Below, one piece after another: positions 1 to 10,639 of a DNA stretch of 64,000 nucleotides. Position 1 is the first letter of the stretch. Every line of letters starts with the position of its first letter. The position numbers and the translations under genes are program-made. This DNA is from Ariolimax columbianus (taxonomy: Eukaryota > Mollusca > Gastropoda > Stylommatophora > Arionidae): positions 41,757,893 to 41,821,892 of the forward strand of contig JAVGWX010000013.1 of assembly GCA_036924085.1 (NCBI GenBank), written 5' to 3'. The notes under the pieces were generated by a model. The model had not been told where the DNA came from and did no database searches. It saw only the letters and a program-made list of their open reading frames with translations.

Positions 1-127
1 ATAGAGGCCCAAAGAAAAAGGAGACAAATTATCTTTGCAGTACGTTGCAGGACTATGACCCCATATGGACGCTTTTTAGCACTCTCCAGGAGTTCAGACA
101 CCAACTACTATGATTGACGGCCCACGT

Positions 128-395
128 AGTCTGATTTCTTCTTCTTAGTACGTCATGAAAAGGACGTTTTGACGCTGTGTCCTAGCTTACAGCGATATCT
201 TCGAGTTTGGCCAGACGTATACGGTTTCAACTGTGAGTTTTTTAGTACCGGATTTTGCCTCCCCCATTGTGTTCCACGTTCTCTTGATCAGACTACACTA
301 GTCCAGCCTGTTTCCAGGGTCGCCGTTTGGATAAGGTAGTCAGCTACGAGTCGCTTCCCGCTGTCGGCTCATTCACCCTGCTACATCTTATGACC
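128..395 (-). mobile_element. SINE-A (divergent subfamily A2), old copy
   Basis: On the minus strand this shares the SINE-A block order: 5' end near 390, CCTGGAAACAGGCTGG block, GGTACTAAAAAA block, chromosome-facing TTCTTCTTCTT (GAA tail on the minus strand). It is clearly diverged from the young copies at 29034-29393 and 53428-53780, so the limits are approximate. Confidence 0.55.
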
Positions 396-659
396 ATAGA
401 AAACTGTCTGTGGTTGAAAGAAACGGGCCCTCGCCAAAAGATTAGAACAACAATGACACATTGGATGATAGTTTTAGGCACTTTAAATTAAATATAAAAT
501 GTGAGAACATATTAAGTTCTTTGGACTTCATTCGCATTAAAAGGAACAAAAAAACCACTAAAAGTTTTGTTGTCTATAGCAAAGTTGTTATCCCGGGCAT
601 GTTGCGAACGTCAGATTGTTCTTAAGTCCGTACGTTAGCGTCCATTGTTGTCTGGTGTC

Positions 660-935
660 GTAGCCTCCCTTCCACTAATGTTATACCTTCCCTTCCACTA
701 ATGTTATATTTTTTCCTCCACTAATGTAATACCTTTCCCTCCACTAATGTCGTCCGTTTCCTACCACTAATATTGCACCTTAACTTCAACTAATGATATG
801 GCTTTCCTTCCACTAATATCGTACCTTCCCTTCCACTAATATCGTACCTTCCCTTCCACTAATATCGTACCTTCCCTTCCACTAATGTCGTACCTTCCCT
901 TCCACTAATGTCATACCTTCCCTTCCACTAATGCC
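660..935. repeat. ~23-bp minisatellite
   Basis: About twelve units of CCTTCCCTTCCACTAATRTC plus GTA; the left units are more degenerate than the right ones. Confidence 0.9.
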
Positions 936-1379
936 GTGTAACAGATCTTAGCGGTAGAGACAATATGAGGGTAGGAGCTTAGACATGTTTAACAGGTAAC
1001 AGTTGGGAGAAAGATCAAAAGAGCTTAGACAACCATCTTTTTTCTTTCTTATTCGTGGGATTTGAGTCAGTGCAGCTGAACTCAGTCCCGCTAGAATTTG
1101 AGTAACCAAATCGAACCACATACGCTTTGACTCGAGCCGCGCAGGTGGAAGTTTTGGTAAACATACGTAACCTGACGTAAGTTTCAGGCCATGTGGCCAT
1201 ACCTGGAAAGATTGTCGGGGTAGACGTGTTGCCGCCGACAAACCCGCGCCGTCTGGAAACTACGCGAACAGGATGGATGCTAATTTCAAGCAGACGGATA
1301 CAAACGCGGGCCGTTTTGGAAATCACGGTATCTGGGGATGCAGATTGAATATAAATCCCGGCAGAGAGACGTGAGAACA

Positions 1380-1910
1380 TTACTTGAGAAGACATTCGAA
1401 AGAGAGGCTCAGTTGAGAGCAGGCGACAGAGTGGGGCAGATTTGAGAACCAGATTACTAGAGAAGGCATTCGAAACGGACGCTCAGTTGAGTGCAGGCGG
1501 CGGAGAGAAAAGACTAGACCAGAGATTTTATAAGAATACTTTAGAAAGAGGCGCTCAGTGGAGAACAGGCGACGGAAATATGCAGTGGAGGCAGATTTGA
1601 GTTGAGAACCACAGATAGAGAACATTTCACTTCAGAGACAGAGAGAACATTTTACTTCAGAGACAGAGAGAGAACACTTCACTTCAGAGACAGAGAGAAC
1701 ACTTCACTTCAGAGACAGAGAGAGAACACTTCACTTCCGAGACAGAGAGAACACTTCACTTCAGAGACAGAGAGAGAACACTTCACTTCAGAACAGAGGT
1801 ACATTTGAAAAATACGCTCAGTGGAGGACAGGCGACGAAAATATGCAGTTGAGGCAGATTTGAGTTGAGATTTAGGCGATGGAGAAAGGCAGTTGAGATA
1901 GACACGCAGT
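1380..1910. repeat. Compound tandem repeat (~75-bp and ~29-bp units)
   Basis: Units with GGCTCAGTTGAG..AGGCGAC..GGCAGATTTGAG recur between 1390 and 1610 and again at 1810-1900. Between them (1618-1798) is a shorter array of ACTTCAGAGACAGAGAGAAC with CACTTC. Open reading frames here (such as 1602-1808, 1709-1915) are products of this periodicity. Confidence 0.8.
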
Positions 1911-2499
1911 CTCATATTATGTAGTGGTCGTAATTACAAGTCGTCAGTCGCTTATAGAGACAGTTTTCAAGTCACCCGATTCATCATAGTGATGCAGTCC
2001 CACTGATCAGTTGACGTCACCTTGATCACGTGAATGTCAGTCGCAGCTAAAGGCAGTTCTTCAGTGACCCCATGGATCATATTTGATGAAGTCTATCCCG
2101 ACCACGTTGAGACCACTTTTATCTACCGCAGACGAAGAGGAACAAGGCCACGGATGTCATACTCGGGTTTAGAACCTACGAACTTTACCATCAGCGGCAA
2201 TCAGCAACCAAGTTCGATCGCAGCAGACTAGATTAGAGGAGGAGAAAGAACCGGAAAATAACAGTATCGATAAGGTTAGGTTTTAGCGATATGAGTGTTT
2301 TAGAGAGTTTATAGTGGGCAGTGTTACTTGAATGAATAATCTGTTGTATTGTGTTTATATTTAGTGTTACTTGAATTTGTTTAGAGTGAGTGTAGAGTGC
2401 AGTAGAATAGAGCAGATCCCTTTATCGTCCGTGACAGAGCTCCATCAAATAGATCGGCTCTGGTACAGCTGTATCTTCCCAGAATACTCTAATCGGTTG

Positions 2500-3050
2500 G
2501 TACATAATACTGTACTACACTGGTACATAATACTCTACTACGCCTGTACATATTACTCTACTACGCCGGTACATCATATTCTACTACACCGGTACATAAT
2601 ATTCTACTACGCCGGTACATAATATTCTACTACGCCGGTACATAATACTCTACTACACCGGCACATAATACTCTACTACGCTGGTACATAATACTCTACT
2701 ACACCGGTACATAATACTCTACTCTGCCGGTGGTACATAATACTCTACTATGCCGGTACATAATACTCTACTCTGCCGGTGGTACATAATACTCTATAAC
2801 GCCGGTGCATAATAATCTACTCATTCGGAACATAATACTCTACTACTCCGGTAAGTAATACTCTACTACGCTGGTACATAATACTCTATTACGCCGGTGC
2901 ATAATAAGCTACTCATTCGGTACATAATACTCTACTACGCCGGTGCATAATAATCTACTCATTCGGTACACAATACTCTACTACGCCGGTGCATAATAAT
3001 CTACTCATTCGGTACACAATACTCTACTACGCCGGTACATAATACTCTAC
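2500..3050. repeat. ~23-bp minisatellite
   Basis: More than twenty units of GGTACATAATACTCTACTAC with GCC, many with substitutions; variant units GGTGCATAATAATCTACTCA occur on the right. Confidence 0.9.
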
Positions 3051-3106
3051 GTTGTCGAACCAATTCTGAAGAATGAAAGGGAGCAAACTACACAGAAAAA
3101 AAACAA

Positions 3107-3457
3107 AAAAAACTCGCTAATGGCAAGGACAAAGAAGAAGATGCCAGGAAACAAGAAAAGCCATTATCAATAATCACTAAACGTGCTTTAATGCCAGCAA
3201 GCCGTGATTACTGTGAACGGTTGGAGGCCATTCTTGAAATCAATGCAGGCCCATCCGGGTCAGCTCAGCATAATCCGGCTCACCAAGCTACGGGTAGTAC
3301 ACTTGGTATGTGGCTGAAGCTTATGAAAACACCGGCTGTGGCTTATTTGGTTGATTGTTCTATACGTTACATTGAGAAATTGAGGCTTGGAGAAATGATG
3401 GGAAATGAGAAAGTTGTAGTAGAAAAGAGAAATGGTAGTAGAAAAGAGAAATGGTAG
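3107..3457 (+). CDS. Unidentified open reading frame, possible exon or element fragment
   Basis: I do not recognise this product. The frame is open from the A-rich tract near 3107, before the first Met at 3191, to a stop at 3457: about 115 codons. Composition is mixed and protein-like (for example SIITKRALMPASRDYCERLE and STLGMWLKLMKTPAVAYLVD), unlike the low-complexity frames around it. The last third (VVVEKRNGSRKEKW) runs into a TAGTAGAAAAGAGAAATGG repeat and is unlikely to be real. It could be a host exon or part of an unknown mobile element. Confidence 0.25.
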   Translation, partial: KKLANGKDKEEDARKQEKPLSIITKRALMPASRDYCERLEAILEINAGPSGSAQHNPAHQATGSTLGMWLKLMKTPAVAYLVDCSIRYIEKLRLGEMMGNEKVVVEKRNGSRKEKW

Positions 3458-3682
3458 TAGAAAAGAGAAATGGTAGTTGAAAAAGAGAATGGTAGTGGAC
3501 AGTAGAAATTGTAGTACAAATGAGACACGGTAGTAGAAAATGGAGACGCAGACAAAAGCGGTGGACAGCGTATAGTAATGACGGTAGGGCACAGAGAAAG
3601 GGATATATATATATAAAGCGGACTAAGTGTAAATAAAGACAGAAATAAATGGATGATTCTGCATAAAGAAATAAAGATATAC

Positions 3683-4522
3683 ATATATGCGAGAGTGCGT
3701 CATATGAAAACCTGAAATATATATATGCGAGAGTGCGTCATATGAAAACCTGAAATATATATATGCGAGAGTGCGTCATATGAAAACCTGATATATATAT
3801 ATGCGAGAGTGCGTCATATGAAAACCTGAAATATATATATGAGAGAGTGCGTCATATGAAAACCTGAAATATATATAAGCGAGAGTGCGTCATATGAAAA
3901 CCTGAAATATATATATGCGAGAGTGCGTCATATGAAAACCTGAAATATATATATGCGAGAGTGCGTCATATGAAAACCTGAAATATATATATGCGAGAGT
4001 GCGTCATATGAAAACCTGAAATATATATATGCGAGAGTGCGTCATATGAAAACCTGAAATATATATATGCGAGAGTGCGTCATATGAAAACCTGAAATAT
4101 ATATATGCGAGAGTGCGTCATATGAAAACCTGAAATATATATATGCGAGAGTGCGTCATATGAAAACCTGAAATATATATATGCGAGAGTGCGTCATATG
4201 AAAACCTGAAATATATATATGCGAGAGTGCGTCATATGAAAACCTGAAATATATATATGCGAGAGTGCGTCATATGAAAACCTGAAATATATATATGCGA
4301 GAGTGCGTCATATGAAAACCTGAAATATATATATGCGAGAGTGCGTCATATGAAAACCTGAAATATATATATGCGAGAGTGCGTCATATGAAAACCTGAA
4401 ATATATATATGCGAGAGTGCGTCATATGAAAACCTGAAATATATATATGCGAGAGTGCGTCATATGAAAACCTGAAATATATATATGCGAGAGTGCGTCA
4501 TATGAAAACCTGAAATATATAT
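3683..4522. repeat. 38-bp satellite-like array, ~22 nearly identical units
   Basis: Unit GCGAGAGTGCGTCATATGAA + AACCTGAAATATATATAT repeats with an exact 38-bp step (for example 3689, 3727) and almost no divergence except single-base changes in the left part. It stops exactly where the mariner relic's 3' flank begins. Confidence 0.95.
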
Positions 4523-4555
4523 ATGTGTTTTTTTAAAAAGTGAAATACAACTGTA

Positions 4556-4990
4556 TCATTTGTCGACGTAGCCACCATTGCGTTCGAAAGAAGTCCCCCA
4601 GCGCCTATAAAGTGCATATATTTATGTAGAAAAAAAACTCTTGTACGCGTGTGTAACCACTCTGGACATTTTTTACTGGACCTGAAAGTCTTTCCTCCGA
4701 ACACCTCTTTTAGTCGTCCAAAAACATGTAAATCACTTGGGACTATGTCTCGTGAGTACGGCGGGTGTGGTAGACACTGATAGTGAAGATCCTGGATGGT
4801 TGCAATCGGTGCACGGGCAGTATGGGGTCGAGCATCGTCATGCTGCAAAAGGACACCTTTGCTCAGAAGTCCTCATCGTTTGGATTTGGTTAGAGTCGAA
4901 TATGATTCCTGAAAAGATTTTGATACGTGGCACTGGTTACAATGTTCCCTCTGGACATGTAGTGCTCTGAAATAGCGTAGAAAAAAGATT
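4556..4990 (-). pseudogene. mariner-type transposase C-terminal relic
   Basis: The minus strand reads QHDDARPHTARAPIATIQDL, then CLPHPPYSRDIVPSDLHVFG and LKEVFGGKTFRS, the signature of mariner (IS630/Tc1) DDE transposases: HDNARPH carries the second Asp, and the PYSPDLAPSDFHLF motif carries the third. Both acidic positions remain (DD in HDDAR, SD in VPSD). A frameshift near 4600 separates this from the typical C-terminus FERNGGYVDK followed by a stop at 4556. N-terminal parts are missing or decayed beyond 4990. Confidence 0.85.
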
Positions 4991-5045
4991 TTCCTTGGGT
5001 TGGATTGGAAAGTTTCCTTCCTATCTGTCTATTATTCCCTTACAC

Positions 5046-5165
5046 TAAAGCAAGAACCCATTTACAGCTGGGTCGACTTGATAGAGATTGTCGAAAACAG
5101 GAGTCGAACCCCTTACCATTGCCGTAGCAAGCGAGCAGTCTGCCACTCAGCCGCTCTGGTATATG
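5046..5165 (-). mobile_element. tRNA-derived SINE-D copy, head part
   Basis: The minus strand shows a tRNA-like head with an A-box-like AGCGGCTGAGTGGC and B-box GGTTCGACTCC, followed by the conserved CGACCCAGCTGTAAATGGGT core. The same core recurs near 9062, 24045, 30080 and (less clearly) 45310. Confidence 0.65.
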
Positions 5166-5224
5166 GTAAAACAAAATTGGTAGCTGCACTGTCTTTGGAA
5201 ATGGCGCTTTAGAAGCTCATTGTA

Positions 5225-5435
5225 TGAGATGTACATGGGAAATGATACTAGCCTCAGGGTCAGGCAGGCGTGTTGATCAAGGCCTCACGCCCACGTGGGT
5301 CTCCTAGTAAATATACCGTATCACATCAGCTTGGTCAACGAGGCGGAGAACGAGGCTGGGATCCCCATAGTGAAATGAGCTTGCTGAGAAGCCTTGAATT
5401 GCACTACAGCCAGTACGCTTTGAGATGTAAGTAGA
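5225..5435 (+). mobile_element. Degenerate SINE-B-like copy
   Basis: Blocks resembling SINE-B are in order: GTCAACGAGGCGGAGAACGAGG, GGGATCCCCATAGTGA and GAGATGTAAGTAGAGCTACT. Divergence is high and no tail is visible. Confidence 0.4.
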
Positions 5436-5439
5436 GCTA

Positions 5440-5690
5440 CTATAACCTGCTGCCAAAGAGTGTCAAGAGATAGCGTAACTCAGGACGAGTGGCGGGTTGC
5501 ATTAGCCTTCCGAGAGTACTGATGAAGGTGGGTAGGGGTTCTCCAGACAGTTGTGCTGTGATTGGTTTCATCTGCGTGTCGCACACTACTACAGTTATCA
5601 CGTCTATCCTCGACTTCGTTAGCCAGGCTGCCATGGAAACAGTCCACTTTATGGGAGACCAGCGTGGAAGTGAGGTGGGCTCGGCCAGTA
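5440..5690 (-). mobile_element. SINE-B copy (minus sense) merging into a 38-bp array
   Basis: It matches the SINE-B copies at 6430-6787 and 48920-49265: AGTACTGATGAAGGTGG, CATCTGCGTGTCGCACACTACTAC, CAGGCTGCCATGGAAACAG. The 3' (CAA) end is lost. Its 5' side at 5689 continues directly into the array at 5689-6297, whose unit is the SINE-B 5' segment. Confidence 0.75.
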
Positions 5691-6297
5691 TGTTTTGTCT
5701 GACCCTGACTAACCTTGTCCGATCAGTATGTTTTACCTGACCCTGACTAACATTGTTCGATAAGTATGATTTGCCTGACCCTTCCTAACTTTGTCCGATC
5801 AGTATGTTTTGTCTGACCCTGACTAACATTGTCCGATCAGTATGTTTTACCTGACCCTGACTAACATTGTCCGATCAGTATGTTTTGCATGTCCCTTCCT
5901 AACATTGTCCGATCAGTATGTTTTGTCTTACCCTGACTAACATTGTCCGATCAGTATGTTTTGTCTTACCATGACTAACATTGTCCGATCAGTATGTTTT
6001 GTCTGACCCTGACTAACATTGTCCGATCAGTATGTTTTGCCTGACCCTGACTAACATTGTCTGATCAGTATGTTTTGTCTGACCCTGACTAACATTGTCC
6101 GATCAGTATGTTTTGCCTGACCCTGACTAACATTGTCTGATCAGTATGTTTTGTCTGACCCTGACTAACATTGTCCGATCAGTATGTTTTGTCTGACCCT
6201 GACTAACATTGTCTGATCAGTATGTTTTGCCTGACCCTGACTAACATTGTCTGATCAGTATGTTTTGTCTGACCCTGACTAACATTGTCCGATCAGG
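5689..6297. repeat. 38-bp minisatellite derived from the SINE-B 5' region
   Basis: Sixteen units of TATGTTTTGTCTGACCCTGA + CTAACATTGTCCGATCAG. Reverse-complemented, the unit matches the start of other SINE-B copies (…CATGTTAGTCAGGGTCAGG…, 18875-18900; also 6440-6465). So this array looks like local amplification of one SINE's end. Confidence 0.9.
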
Positions 6298-6399
6298 GTG
6301 CCGTTGGTCAAGAATAATATGAGCCATATTCGCAATATGCCACAATGGCGTGTTAAATAGGTCGTTACTTTTGAAGACTTCTTATTATTCTTCATTGGG

Positions 6400-6787
6400 A
6401 GGAAGACTAATGTCTGGTCAGGTACAGCATACTGATTCGACATGTTAGTCAAGGTCAGGCAAGATATACTCGCCTCGGCAAAACATACTGGCCAAGACCC
6501 TCACCTCGGCTTTCTAGTACCCCTCCCTGGAAACGGGATGTTTTTATTGCAGCCTGGATAACGAGGTGAGGGATCGACGTGATCCCCGTAGTAATGAGTG
6601 ACACGCAGATGCAGCCAAGCATAGCACACCCGCCTGGAGGATCCCGGTCCACTTTCATCAGCACGCTCGGGATGTGAGGAAAGCTACAACAACCCTCCAC
6701 TTAACGTCCTTTTCAGGGAGCACAAAAGAGTAAACCTACTCATTATGGGCACTCGCAAACAACAACAACAACAACAACAACAACATT
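6400..6787 (+). mobile_element. SINE-B, near-complete copy with (CAA)n tail
   Basis: Order: GGGAGGAAGACTAATG, GTTAGTCAAGGTCAGGCAAG, CCTCCCTGGAAACGGG, ATCCCCGTAGTAATGAGTGACAC, CATCAGCACGCTCGGGATGTG, TTAACGTCCTTTTCAGGGAG, CACTCGCAAACAACAACAAC. The tail is (CAA)n up to 6785. No convincing tRNA A/B boxes are seen. Confidence 0.8.
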
Positions 6788-7144
6788 ATTCTTCATGTTC
6801 TTCTTCCCATTATTTTCCATCATCGTCATCTTCTTCTTTATGATCGTCTTCTACACCACCACCGTATTCTCGTTTCCACGAGAACGAGTTTTTCCCACTC
6901 CACTATCCCGGTATCATGAATGGGGATATCGTTTATAGAGCGACTGGCCAAACGGTTTAAATGTTTCTTTTTGACCATGAGACCATGCGCTCAAATCTTC
7001 GGTATGGCATTGTTTTGTTTTTTGTCTCATGTGAAATAAAAACATAGTTATTGCACAGCATGGTAATTGGAGGATCAATCTGTCTTTATTGCTCAGTCCT
7101 TTAAATCCTTCCGCTGGACCGCAACAACGCGAATAAACATTGTA

Positions 7145-7710
7145 GCCATAGTTTAGTGCATATAGCTAAATTGCAATCCCAAAAGTTTAGTTTACAGAAC
7201 TTTGTTGTAAACCCATAAGTTTAGTTTATACAGCTTAATTGCAAACTGAAAAGTTTAGTTTACAGAACTTCGTTGTAAACCCATAAGTTTAGTTAATACA
7301 GCTTAATTGCAAACTGAAAAGTTTACTTTACAGAACTTTGTTGTAAACCCATAAGTTTAGTTTATACGGCTTAATTGCAAACTGAAAAGTTTAGTTTACA
7401 GAACTTCGTTGTAAACCCATAAGTTTAGTTAATACAGCTTAATTGCAAACTGAAAAGTTTACTTTACAGAACTTTGTTGTAAACCCATAAGTTTAGTTTA
7501 TACGGCTTAATTGCAAACTGAAAAGTTTAGTTTACAGAACTTTGTTGTAAACCCATAAGTTTAGTTAATACAGCTTAATTGCAAACTGAAAAGTTTACTT
7601 TACAGAACTTTGTTGTAAACCCATAAGTTTAGTTAATACAGCTTAATTGCAAACTGAAAAGTTTAGTTTACAGAACTTTGTTGTAAACCCATAAGTTTAG
7701 TTTATTCAGC
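7145..7710. repeat. 68-bp minisatellite, ~8 units
   Basis: Units contain AAAGTTTAGTTTACAGAACT, TTGTTGTAAACCCATAAG and ACAGCTTAATTGCAAACTG with an exact 68-bp step (7205, 7273...). Alternate units share variants (TTTACTTTACAG), suggesting a higher-order 136-bp period. Confidence 0.9.
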
Positions 7711-7890
7711 CGAATTGCAAACTATGCGGCTCTAGCTGCGTATAGGGAAGTCTTCAGTGCGCATTTTGTCGCCCTGCGGAATAGTTGTAAACCCATACGT
7801 TTAGTGTATACAGCCGAATTGCAAACTATGCGGCTCTAGCTGCGTATAGGGAAGTCTTCAGTGCGCATTTTGTCGCCCTGCGGAATAGTC
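7682..7890. repeat. 104-bp tandem duplication
   Basis: The segment from TTGTAAACCCATA through GCGGAATAG occurs twice, 104 bp apart, directly after the 68-bp array and starting with the same TTGTAAACCCATA phrase. Confidence 0.85.
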
Positions 7891-8234
7891 TATGTTTGAG
7901 AACCGCATAGCCGGATGCTGACGACACAGGTTATGCAAATCGATGGCTTAACTTTCAGTGAAAGACTGCTGGTTCCAAGCTCAATGTAGAGCTTTCAATG
8001 AAAAGACAGTGAGACGTCCTCATGGAATTTTGTCGAGCGTAAGTGAGGTTCTCATTTGCAGTTGTGTAGACTGGAGCGTGCCGGAAGCCAGTGAATTCTT
8101 CTACTTCTTCTTCGATCAACTGATGATGCGCTTCTAGCCTGGAATGGTTCACGAAGGAGACTGTTTCAGGCATTTGCCGGTCCCCCACAGCTTTTTGAGC
8201 GTGTTTGCTCACCAGGGCCAGACTGCCTCTCTTT

Positions 8235-8700
8235 GGTTTGTATGTGGTTGCTGTTGTTGTTGTTGTAGTTGTTGTTGTTGTTGTTGTTACCCCATAGCTG
8301 CTGAGCAAGTCTGGTCTTGGCAGCCCAATGCCATTCTTATATAGATACAGGTCTTCTTCAGTTGTTTCACTGCTCCGTACAGTGTGTTGGCAATTGTCGG
8401 CAGTGCTTGTAAGAATCTTTTCCTCATGTCCGTAAGCGCCTTGCACTCAATGAGTAGATGTCGAACTGTTTCATCAGGATGAGAGCAATGCCTGCACAAG
8501 GGCAGGTGCTCGGGATTGATGCGGTGCAAATGGATATTGGCTCTGATATGTCCTGTTCGGAACTGAATGATGAGAGTTTGATCGTTGGTCCGTATAAGTA
8601 GTGCATGTTCTGGTGTTTGCTTGAGTGCTTCGCAATCGCACGTGATGGTGTTTCTGAGACCAATCCAGTGGAGGGGCCAGGGAGTAAATTCGTCCCTTTG
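8235..8700 (-). mobile_element. LINE-B 3' end: RNase H-type C-terminal zinc knuckle with (CAA)n tail
   Basis: The minus strand encodes DQTLIIQFRTGHIRANIHLH, then LCRHCSHPDETVRHLLIECK, a C-x2-C-x7-H-x4-C knuckle typical of the C-terminus of RNase H-bearing LINEs (reverse-transcriptase-borne elements with RFRTGH). The frame then runs to QDQTCSAAMG and stops, followed by a (CAA)n tail (8235-8290 on the + strand as GTT repeats). It is 5'-truncated, and frames shift near 8520. A related piece is at 35912-36110. Confidence 0.8.
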
Positions 8701-9061
8701 TCGCTACTGACAAGCGCTCTAACAGAGTTGATGTTCAGAACGTTATGCTAGTAGTAATTTTGACATCTGACTAACAGTAACTGAGTGCCCGTTTATTACG
8801 TCATTGGTACTGGCTTTGGTCCCAGATATCGACACGCTTCAGTCGGCCTAACTGTAAATGGGTTCCTGGTTTACTGATAGGGAAGAAAAGACAGCGAGAA
8901 AGGACAACTATCCATACTTGTAAAGGTTTGTTCCATAGTAGCTACACTACTATCGGGGAATGGAGTTGTTAGAGACTTCAGTATACTAAGTCACAGTTTG
9001 TATTAGGAAGTGTAGCCAGTTCCTTTCCTCGCTGCCTTCTACTTCCATAGTCATGTGCTTA

Positions 9062-9690
9062 CGTACCCATTTGCAACTGAGTCGACCAGAGCGTACATAC
9101 AATGGGATTCGTATCCAGTACCTCAGTGGGTTCCATCCAACTGTAACATCCAAGGCAACAAGGAGGCAGACAGACTGGCAAAAGAAGGTGCAAGACTACG
9201 ATAACCATATCCTAGTGTAACATACGAAGAGTCAAAAAGGATTATTATAACTAGATACATGACCAAATGGGAAACAGAACATACTGGCTACACAAAAAAC
9301 GATGCCTATTACCAGTTGAACAGAAGAGAGCAGGTCGTGGTCTTCAGACTTCGCACTGGCCACAATAGACTGAGGTACCACCTATTCAATAAATTGAAGA
9401 TAGGTGGCACTGACGAATGCATGTGCGGTACTGGGAAAATGACCGCTGAACATCTGCTGTAAAACTGCCCGACATACGAGGATGAGAGAAAGCAGATGTG
9501 GCCATCACCAGTGGCAACACTAGACAAGCTGTATGGCAGTGTCGACAGCCTCAGGATAACCGCTGCTTTTTTCGAAAAAATAAAGGTTGACGTCTGACAG
9601 CGTACGAAGAAGAGGAAGAAGAAGTATCCAGTACCTTTACTATGAAAAACGGGTGCTTTATCACAACGCTAATAATACGCCTTAACTGAC
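9062..9690 (-). mobile_element. SINE-D copy split by a LINE-A insertion
   Basis: The core ACCCATTTGCAACTGAGTCGAC (9066-9087) and the start of the tRNA-like head (GGGATTCGTATCCAGTACCT) lie left of the LINE; the head resumes at 9637 with TTACTATGAAAAACGGGTGC. The intact arrangement is seen at 30080-30180. The split is explained by the 13-bp TSD of LINE-A. Confidence 0.65.
9124..9623 (+). mobile_element. LINE-A, 5'-truncated copy with TSD
   Basis: It encodes the end of RNase H (WVPSNCNIQGNKEADRLAKE), the linker YMTKWETEHTGYTKNDAYYQ, RFRLRTGH-type VFRLRTGHNR and a CxC..H..C knuckle, ending in a stop at 9595-9597. Two in-frame stops (near 9200 and 9460) kill the frame. It is almost identical over long stretches to the copy at 40252-41377. 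The GAA-rich tail covers 9605-9623. A perfect 13-bp TSD, GTATCCAGTACCT, lies at 9111-9123 and 9624-9636. Confidence 0.9.
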
Positions 9691-10098
9691 CATCCCATCT
9701 CATAAATAGCTATGTCCTAGTAAAATAAGTCTCCAACACTTCATCTCCAAAAACATGACCGTCTGTGTGGGCTACCTTAATCTTTACCTGGTATTGACAA
9801 TCAACTTCTGCAATGGGAACTAATTTTTGTATCCATCCTTTTTTAATTTCCAGATGGGAGACTTACAGAGCAGCTTCGTGTCGGCCAAGCGAGCAGTTCA
9901 GGCATTCCCAAAACACGTGGACTCCAACGAATTGCTCAAACAACTCAAACAACATTTCATGCAGTTATAGTCTGAGCTTGCACGGGATTGAAGAAACAAG
10001 TTCTTTGGTTGTAGCAGAACATGCAATGGACCTTCAAACGAAAATCGAAAATAGTTTTTTCTTCAAAATGTATTTTTTAAATGTGGTGCAGAACTGTT

Positions 10099-10185
10099 TC
10101 ATTTTTCAATGTAGTCTCCATTGCGTTCGATACTAGTCTCCCAGCGCCTACAGAGTGCATAGATTCCTCTAGGAACAGAAAGTCG
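10099..10185 (-). pseudogene. mariner transposase C-terminal scrap
   Basis: The minus strand ends GIYALCRRWETSIERNGDYI + EK and a stop at 10099, the standard mariner C-terminus (…CxERNGDYVEK). Only about 28 codons remain. It is related to, but not the same copy as, 4556-4990. Confidence 0.7.
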
Positions 10186-10363
10186 TATCAGAGACTAGTC
10201 AAATTGAGATATCTGAAGAAGAACAGAACTCAATACACGAATTACTCTTTGCAGGTGATCAGTGTCGGCTGTACGACGATGAAAATAAACTGCAAAACCA
10301 TATGACCGCGCTCTTGCTAAATACAAAATGCAAATTAGCGAAAACAAAATAACAACCACGTAT

Positions 10364-10618
10364 TTTTTTAATTTTTTTTTGCGTTCGCCTTATTTCTCTA
10401 ATACCCAAGGCGGTGTGCGTTGCACTGTGGTTTTTATTTTACGCCTATCGGCCCAATGCATCCGACTTCAGCATGCATTTTATGTAAGGGTCTGCTTCCT
10501 CCTGCATTTTCTAAGGGTTTGCTTCCCCGGGGTAACGGCCGGTGCTGTGATGGGGATCGAACCCAGCACCTTCGGATTGTTAGCCGTGCCACTTATCCAC
10601 TAGGCCACGCCGACCCCC
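10364..10618 (-). mobile_element. SINE-C (tRNA-derived), full copy with TSD
   Basis: The minus strand starts GGGGGTCGGCGTGGCCTAGT, with A-box TGGCCTAGTGG, B-box GGTTCGATCCC, then the body CCCTTAGAAAATGCAGGAGG, ACTGAAGTCGGATGCATTGG-like and ending AATAAGGCGAACGCAAAAAA. A perfect 12-bp TSD, ACAACCACGTAT, lies at 10352-10363 and 10619-10630. Confidence 0.95.
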
Positions 10619-10639
10619 ACAACCACGTATGATGATCAG

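Noticed and set aside
660..4520. Regularly spaced repeats considered as CRISPR arrays
   Set aside because: Units are contiguous tandem repeats without unique spacers, in eukaryotic DNA.
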